Shown here piece by piece: positions 16,080-25,704 of a DNA stretch of 64,000 nt. This DNA comes from Pseudanabaena sp. (GTDB lineage: Bacteria; Cyanobacteriota; Cyanobacteriia; Pseudanabaenales; Pseudanabaenaceae), in the NCBI GenBank assembly GCA_003249015.1, contig QBLS01000001.1, forward strand, positions 62,001-126,000, given 5' to 3'. Within the stretch, counting starts at the first letter, position 1; the number at the start of each line of letters is the position of its first letter. Below the pieces are notes generated by a model. The model was not told where the DNA came from and made no database searches. It was given only the letters and a program-made list of their open reading frames with translations. Position numbers and translations under genes: made by a program.

Positions 16080-17714
16080 TTACACTCCTAAGACTTGACG
16101 GATTAATTGTTGTTCACTGTGCTTAGCTTGAAAACGACCATTCTCCACATCACGAATCCAACTTTGACTCTTGCCAATTTTCTCGGCTAAGGTGCGCTGA
16201 CTAATTTGTAAATTTTTGCGTAATGTTGCAATTTGTTCACCTGAAAGCAATGACTGGCTTGCAACTTGGACTTTTCTACCAGAGCTTTTTGGCTTAGCAG
16301 ACTGACTTTGCGATCGCTCAAATTTGCGTTTTTTGCGCGATAGTTCCGCAGGTTGTTCCCAATCAGCAACTAATTCAAAGGATAAAATCCTAGCATTGAT
16401 TAACATCTGCCACTTACCACGGGGACCAATATCCGTAACTCGTAAGTTACAACTGCCATCATTAATCCAAAAGTCCAGAGCTGATTCTGCATCATCAGGA
16501 ATATCTTCTAACTTTGACCATAGTGGCTGAATCTCTAAGGGATAGGTCACAGGATCGAAGATGGGTTTAAGTCCGTAGCGATTGACCACTTCCAGATCGC
16601 TCTCAAACATTCTTAGCAGCCTTTTTCGTTCTTCTCTTTGGTTAATGGCATAATTGACCCGATCTTCACCATAGGCGACGCGCATCAGAGTCATGACCAT
16701 AATTCTCTGCTGATCTCCCATGCGAGTTTTAAATAGCAACCATAGCAGCATTCTCGCCGCCCCTTCATGCTGCTGCCAGATACTCATAATCGCACCAAGT
16801 AACGACTTAGGTAATTGACTATATTGATAAAAAGCTCTACCTGCGTGACATTCCTTCTTATTTAGAAAATATTGCGCCCAATCTCCTGCTTTGATTCTAA
16901 AAGTTATGCCAATGAGGTGCTTACATCCTTCTTCATCTTCATGGAAATGATGCACGATTTCTAATAAATTCCACAGGGGACTTTCTGGAAGAGAGAATGC
17001 TTCTACTTGCCCTTGCTTCGGCCAATCAATTTGAGCCGTAACCCAGCAGGGCTGCATAGCAAGGGTTTTAATCAAATTTAGCTTTGTTGATTTAGACAAG
17101 TCCTTGCGTTTGTCTAAGCCCAGATATTCCTCAATCTGACTATCAGTAATGCTAAATTCTTGCTCCCAAGGCTTTTCTAGGGTAGTAGCATAGGCGGCAT
17201 AGAGCAAGTGCATACAAGCTGCCCGAATATCTAGGGTATCGGAGGCTAGGATCGTTTGGGATTCTAAATGCGATCGCGGGTAACTAAAATTAATAATGTT
17301 ATTTAGCCGTAAAGCAATCTTACCCTTGCCTTGATTAACCGATCTCTCATATACCAAAGTTCCATTTTCATCTAGAGTCCAAGGCAGCGATCGCCTTTGA
17401 GCGAGTAAATTGCAAGTCTCCCAAATCGCGATCGCAGAAGCAAAGGGAGCATTAATGCCATTAGCAAATAAACTAGGACTAATAACTAAGGGATTGTCGA
17501 TAGATTTCACTCGACCCTTTTTGGGTTGTAATGGTAGGGAAGCACCCACGCCGCAAGTATCAACACAGAGAGGTTGGGGGGCATATCCTTCGCAGTTATT
17601 ACAGATAGCAGGATCAATCCAATAATTACCTTGCTGAATTGAGATTGCTCCTACAGGGCAAATGGATATGCAAGAATAACAAGAAACACAATCGCTAGAT
17701 ATCTTATACGCCAT
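16080..17714 (-). CDS. cnfR: CnfR/PatB-type nif transcriptional activator (ferredoxin-HTH)
   Basis: 544 residues. The N-terminus is a 2x[4Fe-4S] ferredoxin domain with complete ligands: C9, C12, C15, C19P and C38, C41, C50, C54. The long middle part has no obvious domain. The C-terminus is a Cro/C1-type HTH (SGEQIATLRKNLQISQRTLAEKIGKSQSWIRDVENGRF, about 493-530). This arrangement is that of CnfR/PatB, which in non-heterocystous cyanobacteria activates nif genes under low oxygen, the clusters being presumed oxygen sensors. The target is likely the nifP-nifB control region 36 kb away in this window. The upstream region shows no convincing NtcA box (GTA-N8-TAC). Confidence 0.9.
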   Translation of the reverse strand: MAYKISSDCVSCYSCISICPVGAISIQQGNYWIDPAICNNCEGYAPQPLCVDTCGVGASLPLQPKKGRVKSIDNPLVISPSLFANGINAPFASAIAIWETCNLLAQRRSLPWTLDENGTLVYERSVNQGKGKIALRLNNIINFSYPRSHLESQTILASDTLDIRAACMHLLYAAYATTLEKPWEQEFSITDSQIEEYLGLDKRKDLSKSTKLNLIKTLAMQPCWVTAQIDWPKQGQVEAFSLPESPLWNLLEIVHHFHEDEEGCKHLIGITFRIKAGDWAQYFLNKKECHAGRAFYQYSQLPKSLLGAIMSIWQQHEGAARMLLWLLFKTRMGDQQRIMVMTLMRVAYGEDRVNYAINQREERKRLLRMFESDLEVVNRYGLKPIFDPVTYPLEIQPLWSKLEDIPDDAESALDFWINDGSCNLRVTDIGPRGKWQMLINARILSFELVADWEQPAELSRKKRKFERSQSQSAKPKSSGRKVQVASQSLLSGEQIATLRKNLQISQRTLAEKIGKSQSWIRDVENGRFQAKHSEQQLIRQVLGV

Positions 17715-18470
17715 AGCTATGATACCAATGTATTTGAGATTGTCTGACAGTTAAGTTCTGATTCGTCTAACAACTTGCAGGGCGATTTACACAAGACAAA
17801 AATCTTTGAGTTATGAAGTCTTTGTATTAAGCCTTTATACTTATATAAGTGTTAGTAATTCTGTTCACCTTGAGCATCTAAATAGACTTTATATTTCCGT
17901 AATATTTCAACCTTATACCTTGATACATGAGTGTTTCCATCAAATTTGGCAACAATTAAAAAGTGCATTGTTGCTAGATCATTTTCAAGCGATCACTGTC
18001 TTAAGATGAAATAAGTTTATCAATTTTCAACAAAAAACATAGAGGTTTGTAGGTTCTTGAACTTCAATAAAACAGATAAAGGAATAGAAAAGTTGTCCCC
18101 TCATCTGTTTTTCTACATTGCTCAAAACCTCAAAAAATCAGTAATACCAACTCACAAAAATGTAGTTACAAACCCAGTACAGCCTTTTGCGGTTTTAAGT
18201 AGTACAGAAATATTTTTAAAAGAGGCGCGATGCACCGCTTTTAAAAATATTTCTGGGTTTTAAGTCAGTGCAAAGCGCTGTAATGGTTTTCAAATAAAGA
18301 AATGACATAGCCATTTCTTTGTTTGGTATTAGTTAAATAGAATCCTAAATACATTGTAAGAGGCTTAGACAAGCTCAGTGCATAGCTCGTCAAAGTACCG
18401 AAGCCCTATTTTTCTCATAAATGATTTAGGAGTGCTATATAATTTGCTTGAACAATGGAATATCTAAAAA
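17715..18470. other. Intergenic region between cnfR and hisI
   Basis: 756 bases between divergently transcribed genes. The first half is AT-rich with only weak short reading frames (for example 17806-18009) lacking ribosome sites or family resemblance. The second half holds a repeat cluster at 18165-18330: CAGCCTTTTGCGG, a long hairpin, GCAAAGCGCTGTA and a hairpin CAAATAAAGAAATG at 18291-18326. Confidence 0.55.
18205..18255. repeat. Long palindrome with copy-specific arms
   Basis: The arms begin CAGAAATATTTTTAAAAG and are exact complements; the core GGCGC-GATGCACCG is imperfect. The right flank carries GCAAAGCGCTGTA, as at 3650. Confidence 0.75.
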
Positions 18471-18803
18471 ATGCTAGATAATTGGATTGAAAAGCTTAAG
18501 TATAATGAGCAAGGGTTAATTCCTGCGATCGCGCAGGACTACCAAGATGGCACAGTTTTAATGATGGCATGGATGAATCGTCAAGCTCTGGAACTTACAG
18601 TATCAAGTCATGAAGTTCACTACTGGAGCCGATCTCGCCAAGAACTATGGCATAAGGGCGCAACTTCAGGACATATCCAAAAACTCAAACAAATTTACTA
18701 TGATTGCGATCGCGATGTAATTTTGGTCAAAATAGAACAGATTGGTAATGTTGCCTGTCACACTGGCGCAAGAAGTTGTTTCTTTACAGAAGTTCCCATT
18801 TAA
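18471..18803 (+). CDS. hisI: Phosphoribosyl-AMP cyclohydrolase
   Basis: Third step of histidine biosynthesis: opens the adenine ring of phosphoribosyl-AMP. At 110 residues it is the stand-alone HisI form, not fused to HisE. The family motifs are present: VLMMAWMNRQALELT, VHYWSRSRQELWHKGATSGHIQ (Mg/Zn and substrate residues), DCDRDVILVKIEQIG and the zinc cysteine ACHTGARSCFF. ATG 18471 is followed by a normal N-terminus. It appears monocistronic. Confidence 0.96.
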   Translation: MLDNWIEKLKYNEQGLIPAIAQDYQDGTVLMMAWMNRQALELTVSSHEVHYWSRSRQELWHKGATSGHIQKLKQIYYDCDRDVILVKIEQIGNVACHTGARSCFFTEVPI

Positions 18804-18830
18804 TTTATAGCTGTTTCAAATAAGAGTTAG

Positions 18831-18907
18831 GGCTTCGACGCTTCGACAAGCTCAGTGCATCGCTTCGCTCAGCCAGCAGTATACGTTGGCTGAGCGAAGT
18901 CGAAGCC
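18831..18907. repeat. CTGAGCGAAGTCGAAG inverted repeat element
   Basis: GGCTTCGAC and CTTCGCTCAGCC pair with GGCTGAGCGAAG and GTCGAAGCC around a small loop. A second copy with the same arms lies at 48486-48539. Confidence 0.75.
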
Positions 18908-18944
18908 TCTTCTAAATATTTAAAATTGCTATAACTAATATTTC

Positions 18945-18971
18945 AAGGGGCAGCGCGAAGCGCTGCCCCTT
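18945..18971. repeat. Short GC-rich palindrome AAGGGGCAGCGC
   Basis: 12-bp perfect arms around GAA, followed by CTTATTGGGTTTT. Related in layout to the GCGCCGCC palindromes. Confidence 0.7.
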
Positions 18972-18990
18972 CTTATTGGGTTTTCGTAAT

Positions 18991-19021
18991 AAAAAAGCAC
19001 TTCAGCCTGAAGTGCTTTTTT
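18991..19021. terminator. Bidirectional terminator between hisI and infA
   Basis: Perfect arms AAAAAAGCACTTCAG / CTGAAGTGCTTTTTT with a single central C. The A and T runs at both ends let it end the S10-spc operon after infA and hisI read-through. Confidence 0.85.
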
Positions 19022-19026
19022 GTAAT

Positions 19027-19266
19027 TTATCTTTTACCGCCGCCTTGATTTTTAAGTCGATAGGTAATTCTTCCTTTGGTAAGGTCATAGGGAGTTAGCT
19101 CAACTTTAACGCGATCGCCTGGCAAGATTTTGATATAATTGCGGCGAATTTTACCTGAGATATGGGCAAGCACATTAAACCCATTATCCAGATCAACCCT
19201 AAACATCGCGTTGGGAAGGGACTCCGTTACAGTCCCTTCCATTTCAATAGCATCTTCTTTGGACAA
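19027..19266 (-). CDS. infA: Translation initiation factor IF-1
   Basis: 79 residues, an OB-fold protein that binds the ribosomal A site during initiation ([62 protein letters not shown]). The start is UUG, not AUG: no ATG lies in the conserved N-terminus, and GGAGAA is placed 5-6 bases before the TTG. It is the last gene of the ribosomal cluster and is followed by a terminator; rpmJ, which often follows infA, is not there. Confidence 0.96.
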   Translation of the reverse strand: MSKEDAIEMEGTVTESLPNAMFRVDLDNGFNVLAHISGKIRRNYIKILPGDRVKVELTPYDLTKGRITYRLKNQGGGKR

Positions 19267-19346
19267 ACAAATTCTCCGAATTTTTAGTGTGTATTTTATA
19301 TTGTTATATCGACTGAAGAAATAGTGGCAACACTTTTTTCAATTAA

Positions 19347-19395
19347 AATCAAGTTATTAATGACGTAGCTTCGCCTTGCCATTAATAACTTGATT
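19347..19395. repeat. Inverted repeat between adk and infA
   Basis: 16-bp arms AATCAAGTTATTAATG and complement around a 17-base loop. It may act as an internal terminator or processing site within the operon. Confidence 0.7.
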
Positions 19396-19412
19396 CTGGA
19401 GCTTAGCACTCA

Positions 19413-19970
19413 CTATGCCAGAAACTTTTTGATTGCTTCAGTCACTTCTGGCATAGGCGGTTTACCATCAATCTGCTTAACCTTATCTCCATAAAATTCT
19501 AGCAGAGGTCTGGTTTTGGCATTGTATTCTTCCAGTCGATTCTTGATTACCTCTTCAGTATCATCCGCCCTTCCCTGTTCGATCGCCCTTGCTTTTAGAC
19601 GATCTATCAAAAACTGATCAGATACATCAAGATTGATTACCGAATCATAGGGTTGATTGATTTCTGATAATAAATGATCTAGAGCCTCAGCCTGAGCGAC
19701 AGTACGGGGAAATCCATCTAAGATCCATCCTGCTTTCGTGTCTGGCTGGCGTAGACGCGATTCAATTACTTCGATGACCACTTCATCAGGTACTAATCTT
19801 CCAGAATCACTGTAAGACTTTACCTTTAGTCCTAGCTCGCTTTGTTGCTTAATCTCAGCTCGAAAAATATCACCAGGGGCAATCTTTGGCACTTGCCACT
19901 CAGAAGCGAGTATTTCTCCTTGAGTTCCTTTCCCTGCGCCTGGAGGACCCATCAAAATGACTCTAGGCAT
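19413..19970 (-). CDS. adk: Adenylate kinase
   Basis: Interconverts AMP, ATP and ADP. The 185-residue form lacks the long zinc LID, as is usual in cyanobacteria. P-loop GPPGAGKGTQGEIL (8-21), AMP-binding segment DSGRLVPDEVVIEVI and DGFPRTVAQAEAL, LID region with RADDTEEVIKNRLEEY. The start codon overlaps the secY stop by one base (TAATG), so translation is coupled. Confidence 0.97.
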   Translation of the reverse strand: MPRVILMGPPGAGKGTQGEILASEWQVPKIAPGDIFRAEIKQQSELGLKVKSYSDSGRLVPDEVVIEVIESRLRQPDTKAGWILDGFPRTVAQAEALDHLLSEINQPYDSVINLDVSDQFLIDRLKARAIEQGRADDTEEVIKNRLEEYNAKTRPLLEFYGDKVKQIDGKPPMPEVTEAIKKFLA

Positions 19971-21310
19971 TATTGTTTCACCATACCTTCATAGCGTTGA
20001 GAAATTACATAGGTTTGGATTTGCTTAGATGTTTCAATCGCCACACCAACCAAAATCAGCAAAGAAGTTGCACCGATGCCGCTAAAGGTCGATACGCCTG
20101 TAGCTTTTTCCAAAGCACTAGGAATAATAGCGATCGCGCACAGAAATACAGAACCAAGTAGCGTCAAACGATTTAAAACTCCACTGATATAGTCAGAGGT
20201 AGCTTTGCCTGGACGAACTGTAGGAATACTGCTGCCCATTTTTTTCAAGTTTTGGGACAACTCAACGGGATTTAAAACTAGAGACGAGTAGAAGAAGCTA
20301 AATCCGAGAATTAGCACCATATAAACAGGTATATGTCCTGCGCCACTAGGAGACATCCAACTAGCGATCGCCACAAACACTTCGTTATTAATGCTTTGGC
20401 TGAGATACGCTGGCAAAATCAACACGGACGAAGCGAAAATGATCGGCATAACGCCGCCTTGATTTAAGCGCAATGGCAAGTAAGAAGCTTGCTCTCGATA
20501 TAGCTTACGACCAACTTGGCGACGTGCCGATATGATGGGAATCCTTCTAGTGCCTTCTTGGACAAACACAATTCCCACAATCATCACCAAAAAGATTACC
20601 AACAATAGGATTACACCACCGACTCGTGAGCTATCCTTTTGGGCAAGGGCGATCGTGTCCCCTAGAGATGCAGGAAGGTTAGCCACAATACTGATAAAGA
20701 TCAGCAATGATGCGCCGTTACCAACACCCTTTTCGGTAATCAGTTCTCCTGCCCACATCACAAACATTGAGCCTGCGGCAAGGGCAACTGTAGTTTGAAA
20801 GATAAAACTGGAGAAAATTACCCGACCATCACCGATGGTAATCCAGTTAGAACTTGCTTCTGATAGCACGCCCGAATTTTGTACCCATACGCCAAGACCC
20901 CAGCTTTGGATGACACCCCAAACAAAGGCAACGTAACGGGTGTATTGCGAGATTTTTCTGCGCCCTGCTTCGCCTTCGTTTTTCTGCAAGTTTTCTAGGG
21001 TTGGCAGTGCCGAGGTCATCAATTGCATGATGATTGAGGCGTTAATAAATGGCAAGATACCTAGTGCAAAAATTCCTAGCAATGATAAGCCACCACCAGA
21101 AAAGATATCTAAGAAATTAACTACTGCATTATTTCTAACAATTTCTGTAAATCGTAGGCGATCTACACCAGGCAATGGTAAATAAATTCCCAGTCTAACT
21201 AATATCAATACACCCACAGTTACTAACAAACGACCTCTCAGCCCTGCGGCTTGAGCCATTTGCAAGAAAGTTTCCTGCGCTGTGGGATTTTTTCCCTTAC
21301 TAACAACCAT
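19970..21310 (-). CDS. secY: Sec translocon channel subunit SecY
   Basis: 446 residues with ten predicted membrane helices. It is the main channel of the protein translocon, acting in the plasma membrane and thylakoids. Signature motifs include LPLPGVDRLRF at the N-terminus, FSGGGLSLLGIFALGILPFINASIIMQL (plug and helix 2), the cytoplasmic loop ARRQVGRKLYREQASYLPLRLNQGGVMPIIFASS with the SecA/ribosome contact and the C-terminal TFSGIGATSLLILVGVAIET. Position between rplO and adk is conserved in bacteria. Confidence 0.97.
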   Translation of the reverse strand: MVVSKGKNPTAQETFLQMAQAAGLRGRLLVTVGVLILVRLGIYLPLPGVDRLRFTEIVRNNAVVNFLDIFSGGGLSLLGIFALGILPFINASIIMQLMTSALPTLENLQKNEGEAGRRKISQYTRYVAFVWGVIQSWGLGVWVQNSGVLSEASSNWITIGDGRVIFSSFIFQTTVALAAGSMFVMWAGELITEKGVGNGASLLIFISIVANLPASLGDTIALAQKDSSRVGGVILLLVIFLVMIVGIVFVQEGTRRIPIISARRQVGRKLYREQASYLPLRLNQGGVMPIIFASSVLILPAYLSQSINNEVFVAIASWMSPSGAGHIPVYMVLILGFSFFYSSLVLNPVELSQNLKKMGSSIPTVRPGKATSDYISGVLNRLTLLGSVFLCAIAIIPSALEKATGVSTFSGIGATSLLILVGVAIETSKQIQTYVISQRYEGMVKQ

Positions 21311-21441
21311 AACTAAACTTACCTCAAGCTAGTAATTGGATTGGACGTGATCGCCCAACCTGAAGATATTCAAACATTGTAAAGCTATGTCGATAAACAA
21401 GGGGATTGATCCGCTCGTTTAACAAAGTTCAAAAACCAAAA

Positions 21442-21488
21442 AAGAGAATATGTGGCGAAACGCAAAGCGCTCCGCCACATATTCTCTT
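21442..21488. repeat. Inverted repeat between rplO and secY
   Basis: 16-bp arms AAGAGAATATGTGGCG and complement around a GC-rich loop with GCaaaGC. It sits in the 184-base gap before secY, and could reduce read-through of ribosomal transcripts into secY. Confidence 0.7.
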
Positions 21489-21494
21489 AAATAT

Positions 21495-21938
21495 TTAGGC
21501 AACTTCTACAGTACCGCCAGCAGCTTCGATCTTAGCCTTCGCCGATGCAGTTATGGAGTGAGCGCGTACAGTCAACGCCACATTAACTTCACCACGACCT
21601 AAGACTCGGAGAACTCCGTCATTTTGAGTAATAATTCCTGCATCCATCAAGGACTCAAGAGTTACCACAGTTCCACTAGGTAAGCTACTCAGTTGGTCGA
21701 GATTAACAATTGTGAAATGCTTAGGATTAACAATTGTAAAATGCTTAAGTTTAGGTACTCGTCTGTAAAGGGGTATTTGACCGCCTTCAAAACCAGGTCT
21801 GGTGGGGCGACCTGAACGAGATTTTTGACCACGCATACCAAAACCACCACTAGCACCTTGCCCTGCGGCAATACCACGCCCTAGGCGACGTTTGCGATGC
21901 TGAGAGCCTTCTTGAGGCTGAAGATCGTCAATTCTCAT
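21495..21938 (-). CDS. rplO: 50S ribosomal protein L15
   Basis: 147 residues. Conserved N-terminal tail [28 protein letters not shown] that threads into the large subunit, then [16 protein letters not shown]. The middle contains an 8-residue repeat [16 protein letters not shown] encoded by a 24-bp near-perfect tandem repeat (21701-21748). The C-terminus [14 protein letters not shown]-type is normal. Confidence 0.97.
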   Translation of the reverse strand: MRIDDLQPQEGSQHRKRRLGRGIAAGQGASGGFGMRGQKSRSGRPTRPGFEGGQIPLYRRVPKLKHFTIVNPKHFTIVNLDQLSSLPSGTVVTLESLMDAGIITQNDGVLRVLGRGEVNVALTVRAHSITASAKAKIEAAGGTVEVA

Positions 21939-21989
21939 AGTTTTTCCTTTTCACTTTTGACAATAACAGTGCGACGCGCCGCTATTGCA

Positions 21990-22604
21990 TTAATTAAATA
22001 ACTGCTCAAGGGTAAGTCCACGGGATCGGGCAACTTCACCGAATGTTCTTAAGGTGGATAGCGCATTAATAGCAGCACGGGCATTGTTAAGTGGGCTGCT
22101 AGAACCAAGTTGCTTAGCCAGAATATTCTTAACACCAGCGAGTTCTAGCACGGTTCTAACCGCGCCCCCAGCAATTACACCAGTACCAGGAGAAGCAGGA
22201 CGAATCATCACCTTCGCGCCGCCGCCAATACCATTTGTAGGATGGGGGATTGAGTTTGCCTTGGTCAAAGGAACGTCAATCGCGTGCTTTCTAGCGTCAG
22301 CAACACCCTTTTTGACAGCATTGATTACGTCAGCAGCTTTACCAACACCAACACCGACCTGTCCTTTTTCATTGCCAACAACGACGATCGCGCGGAAGCT
22401 GAGCTTTTTACCACCCTTGACAACCTTAGTTACGCGACGGATTTGGACAACCCGTTCTTGCCATTCCGATTCTTTTTCAGTGCGGGCGCGGTCAGTTTTT
22501 TTACCTTCGCGTTTGCCTTTGCGCTTTTCATCGCGATTATCACCACTGTCGCCGCCGCCACTATCGCGACCGCCACCTGGTCTAGATTCTCTATTCTTAG
22601 CCAT
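21990..22604 (-). CDS. rpsE: 30S ribosomal protein S5
   Basis: 204 residues. The core matches S5 ([76 protein letters not shown]). The first ~48 residues are a charged, low-complexity Gly/Asp/Lys/Arg extension, typical of cyanobacterial and plastid S5 in being variable. Confidence 0.97.
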   Translation of the reverse strand: MAKNRESRPGGGRDSGGGDSGDNRDEKRKGKREGKKTDRARTEKESEWQERVVQIRRVTKVVKGGKKLSFRAIVVVGNEKGQVGVGVGKAADVINAVKKGVADARKHAIDVPLTKANSIPHPTNGIGGGAKVMIRPASPGTGVIAGGAVRTVLELAGVKNILAKQLGSSSPLNNARAAINALSTLRTFGEVARSRGLTLEQLFN

Positions 22605-22642
22605 AATTGTTATATCTATTGATTAACTGAATGATTCATTGC

Positions 22643-23005
22643 TTAAAAATCGAGACCTGCTTCGCGAGCAGCTTCAGCGAGAGCTTGGACTCTTCCGTGG
22701 TAAAGATTACCACCACGATCAAATACCACTTGGGTAATTCCCTTAGCGATCGCTCTTTCAGCGATTAAAGCACCAACTTTAGAGGAAGCCTCTGAATTAG
22801 CAGTAGAGCTAAGGCTTTCGCGAACTTCTGATTCTAGGGTTGATGCAGCGACAAGGGTATGCTGCGATACGTCGTCAATTACCTGAGCAACAATGTGATT
22901 GTTAGAACGATAGATTGACAACCTTGGACGCTCAGGTGTACCTGACAGTCCTTTGCGAATGCGCTTGTGGCGACTTATAGTTGATTGTCTACGACTGACA
23001 CTCAT
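22643..23005 (-). CDS. rplR: 50S ribosomal protein L18
   Basis: 120 residues; binds 5S rRNA. Motifs [18 protein letters not shown] and the C-terminal [28 protein letters not shown] are diagnostic. Gene order rplF-rplR-rpsE is conserved. Confidence 0.97.
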   Translation of the reverse strand: MSVSRRQSTISRHKRIRKGLSGTPERPRLSIYRSNNHIVAQVIDDVSQHTLVAASTLESEVRESLSSTANSEASSKVGALIAERAIAKGITQVVFDRGGNLYHGRVQALAEAAREAGLDF

Positions 23006-23044
23006 TTTTAATTACCTAATTCGTAACTATCTCAATTCTGTACT

Positions 23045-23608
23045 TTACTTCTTACCAGTCTTACCAGCTTTACGTCTGACAAATTCACCCAGATAGCGAA
23101 TGCCCTTACCTTTGTAAACTTCAGGTGGACGCACAGCACGGATTTTGGCAGCTAAATTTCCAACGACTTCCTTGTCAATGCCATTGACGACAATAAATGC
23201 ACCTTGAGGCACTTTCTTACCAGAAGCATCTTCTACTTCCAGAGTCACACCTGATGGAGGAATGATGTCAACAGTGTGGCTATAACCAACTGTCAAAACA
23301 ATATTGCTACCATTGAGGTTAGCCCGATAGCCTACACCCTGAATTTCAAGGCGGCGCTGAAAGCCTGTGGAGACCCCTTCAACCATGTTGGCAACCAAGG
23401 TGCGGAAGAGTCCGTGCTGCTGGCGAGCCGAGCGAGACTCATTGGCGCGATTGATCACCAAAACATTTTCTTCTTGAGAGACTTCAACTGTGTTAGGAAG
23501 TACTCTCTTCAATTCACCCTTAGGTCCCTTAACTGTCACCTCTTGACCTGCGATCGTTACCGCAACCTTTGGAGGTAGAGGAATGGGACGTTTTCCAATA
23601 CGAGACAT
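23045..23608 (-). CDS. rplF: 50S ribosomal protein L6
   Basis: 187 residues. N-terminal MSRIGKRPIPLP and C-terminal rRNA-binding motif PPEVYKGKGIRYLGEFVRRKAGKTGKK are typical of L6. Confidence 0.97.
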   Translation of the reverse strand: MSRIGKRPIPLPPKVAVTIAGQEVTVKGPKGELKRVLPNTVEVSQEENVLVINRANESRSARQQHGLFRTLVANMVEGVSTGFQRRLEIQGVGYRANLNGSNIVLTVGYSHTVDIIPPSGVTLEVEDASGKKVPQGAFIVVNGIDKEVVGNLAAKIRAVRPPEVYKGKGIRYLGEFVRRKAGKTGKK

Positions 23609-23644
23609 ATCTGTTTTCCGTTGCTTACAATGTTTTTCGCTGTA

Positions 23645-24046
23645 TTACCAGATATAGCAAAGGACTTCACCGCCGACTCCCTGTTTACGGGCTTCGCGAT
23701 CGGTCATGATTCCTTTAGAGGTGGAAATGATCGCAATGCCGATCCCACCTAATACACGGGGTAATTCCTTAGAGTTGGAGTAAACCCGTAAACCAGGCTT
23801 ACTAACACGCTTGAGGCGCTTGATAATCGATTGACGGTTTTTGCCTTCATACTTGAGGGCAACAACCAAGGCGCGGTCGATACTTTCGCCTGTTTCTTCA
23901 AAATCTGCAATAAAACCTTCTTGTTTCATCACTCGGGCAATGCTCAAAGTCATCTTGGTTGCAGGAATTGCAGTCGTCTGATGCTTTGCGAGTGTGGCAT
24001 TGCGGATGCGGGTAAGCATATCCGAGATGGTGTCGTTGGTAGCCAT
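23645..24046 (-). CDS. rpsH: 30S ribosomal protein S8
   Basis: 133 residues. N-terminal [13 protein letters not shown] and C-terminal [31 protein letters not shown] are the S8 signatures. Binds 16S rRNA helix 21. Confidence 0.97.
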   Translation of the reverse strand: MATNDTISDMLTRIRNATLAKHQTTAIPATKMTLSIARVMKQEGFIADFEETGESIDRALVVALKYEGKNRQSIIKRLKRVSKPGLRVYSNSKELPRVLGGIGIAIISTSKGIMTDREARKQGVGGEVLCYIW

Positions 24047-24069
24047 CCTTATCTCCTAATTCGATCTAC

Positions 24070-24615
24070 TTATGATTCTCTAAAGGGCATACCAACTGCT
24101 TTCAGGAGCGCACGTCCTTCTTCGTCCGTGTTGGCAGTGGTAATGATGGAAATATCAAGCCCCCGAATTTGCTCAATACTGTCGTAGCTGATTTCGGGGA
24201 AGATAAGTTGCTCGCGCACGCCAAGAGTATAGTTGCCGCGTCCATCAAAGCTCTTGGGGCTAACACCGCGAAAGTCACGGATGCGAGGCAGGGAGAAGTT
24301 GATCAGACGATCCAAGAAGTTGTTCATCTTGTCACGACGCAGAGTAACCATCATACCGACGGGCATTCCTTGCCGTAGTTTGAATCCAGCGATCGCCTTT
24401 TTTGCTCTAGTAACAACAGGCTTTTGACCAGCGATCGTTGCAATTTCAGCTAGAGAAGCTTCAAGGGACTTGGCGTTTTGGGCAGCTTCACCCAAACCAC
24501 GATTGATCACAACCTTCTCAAATTTGGGAACTTGATGAACATTGGTGTACTTAAACTGCTCCATCAGCTTGGGGACAGCTTGCTTGGCATAGACTTCAGC
24601 GAACGGTGTTAACAT
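24070..24615 (-). CDS. rplE: 50S ribosomal protein L5
   Basis: 181 residues; contacts 5S rRNA and P-site tRNA. Motifs [40 protein letters not shown], and [34 protein letters not shown] are characteristic. Confidence 0.97.
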   Translation of the reverse strand: MLTPFAEVYAKQAVPKLMEQFKYTNVHQVPKFEKVVINRGLGEAAQNAKSLEASLAEIATIAGQKPVVTRAKKAIAGFKLRQGMPVGMMVTLRRDKMNNFLDRLINFSLPRIRDFRGVSPKSFDGRGNYTLGVREQLIFPEISYDSIEQIRGLDISIITTANTDEEGRALLKAVGMPFRES

Positions 24616-24664
24616 TTTATCTTCCTCAATGGGTTTTCCTGGGCTTGGTCAGGTAGTTCTAGAA

Positions 24665-25048
24665 TTATTTGGTTTCAGTCTTAACGGAATCAACGATTTC
24701 GCCAGTTTTCTTCAGCATTCTCACTTTCTTGCCATCGTCCGTAAAGGTGTAGCAAGAACGACTAGCGGTCTTTTCCTTCTCGGAGTACAACAGCACTTTA
24801 GAACTGTGGATTGGGAACTCGCGAGTGATGATTTGTCCAGCCTCGCCATCAGCTTGAGGCTTAATGTGCTTAGTCTTGACATTCACTCCTTCAACAATGA
24901 TCGTGCTGTCCTTAGGAAATACCTGTAGTACTTTAGCTACAGTTCCCTTAGAACTTCCTGAAATTACTTGAACCACATCATCTTTCTTGACGTGCATCTT
25001 AAAAGACTTGCGGTTGCCTCGGTAGGCAGGCTTTGACTTGAATGACAT
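24665..25048 (-). CDS. rplX: 50S ribosomal protein L24
   Basis: 127 residues with the KOW motif ([36 protein letters not shown]). The start at 25048 overlaps the rplN stop codon by one base; an internal Met ([11 protein letters not shown]) is less likely because other cyanobacterial L24 proteins also carry a short N-terminal extension. Confidence 0.95.
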   Translation of the reverse strand: MSFKSKPAYRGNRKSFKMHVKKDDVVQVISGSSKGTVAKVLQVFPKDSTIIVEGVNVKTKHIKPQADGEAGQIITREFPIHSSKVLLYSEKEKTASRSCYTFTDDGKKVRMLKKTGEIVDSVKTETK

Positions 25049-25416
25049 TACAATACCTCTGGCGCTAGGGAGATAATTTTAGTGAAATTTTTATCCCGTA
25101 ACTCACGTGCAACTGGACCAAATACGCGGGTTCCCTTTGGGTTACCGTCTTGGTTGATAATTACCGCAGCATTGTCATCAAAGCGAATTCTCATACCACT
25201 TTCACGGTTGATCGATGCTTTGGTACGCACAATTACGGCACGGACAACATCAGATTTTTTGACAGGCATATTCGGGGCTGCATCTTTGACAGTGGCAATA
25301 ATCACATCACCAACTCCACCAAAGACACGATTACCGCCAGCCAGTACGCGGATACAGAGCAGCTTTTTAGCTCCGCTATTATCCGCCACATTTAAATAGG
25401 ACTCTTGTTGAATCAT
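25048..25416 (-). CDS. rplN: 50S ribosomal protein L14
   Basis: 122 residues. [27 protein letters not shown]-type N-terminus and [29 protein letters not shown]-terminus are highly conserved. Confidence 0.98.
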   Translation of the reverse strand: MIQQESYLNVADNSGAKKLLCIRVLAGGNRVFGGVGDVIIATVKDAAPNMPVKKSDVVRAVIVRTKASINRESGMRIRFDDNAAVIINQDGNPKGTRVFGPVARELRDKNFTKIISLAPEVL

Positions 25417-25419
25417 GAC

Positions 25420-25671
25420 TTATGCTTCCGAGCTAGATGAGAGAATCTCTACAACTTCCCATCGCTTTGTACGGCTGAGGGGACGGGTTTCCCGAATTTT
25501 GACGCGATCGCCTTCACGGGTTTTATCTTCTTCATCGTGGGCTTTAAACTTAGTCGTCTTGACCACGATCTTTCCATACTTAGGGTGAGAGGTGCGGTTT
25601 TCAACAGCAACTACCACCGTTTTCTGCATTTTATCGCTGACGACAACGCCAACTTTTTCTTTAACTGCCAT
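25420..25671 (-). CDS. rpsQ: 30S ribosomal protein S17
   Basis: 83 residues, OB-fold; [19 protein letters not shown] and [24 protein letters not shown] are diagnostic. Confidence 0.97.
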   Translation of the reverse strand: MAVKEKVGVVVSDKMQKTVVVAVENRTSHPKYGKIVVKTTKFKAHDEEDKTREGDRVKIRETRPLSRTKRWEVVEILSSSSEA

Positions 25672-25704
25672 TGCTAAAATTCCTATATTTTGTAAATAGC
25701 TTTC

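Noticed and set aside
17806-18009. Possible 67-residue gene upstream of cnfR
   Set aside because: No ribosome site, no recognisable sequence, AT-rich and in a repeat-bearing gap.
22054-22626. Plus-strand 190-codon frame opposite rpsE
   Set aside because: Low-complexity mirror of the S5 coding sequence; rpsE is certain on the minus strand.
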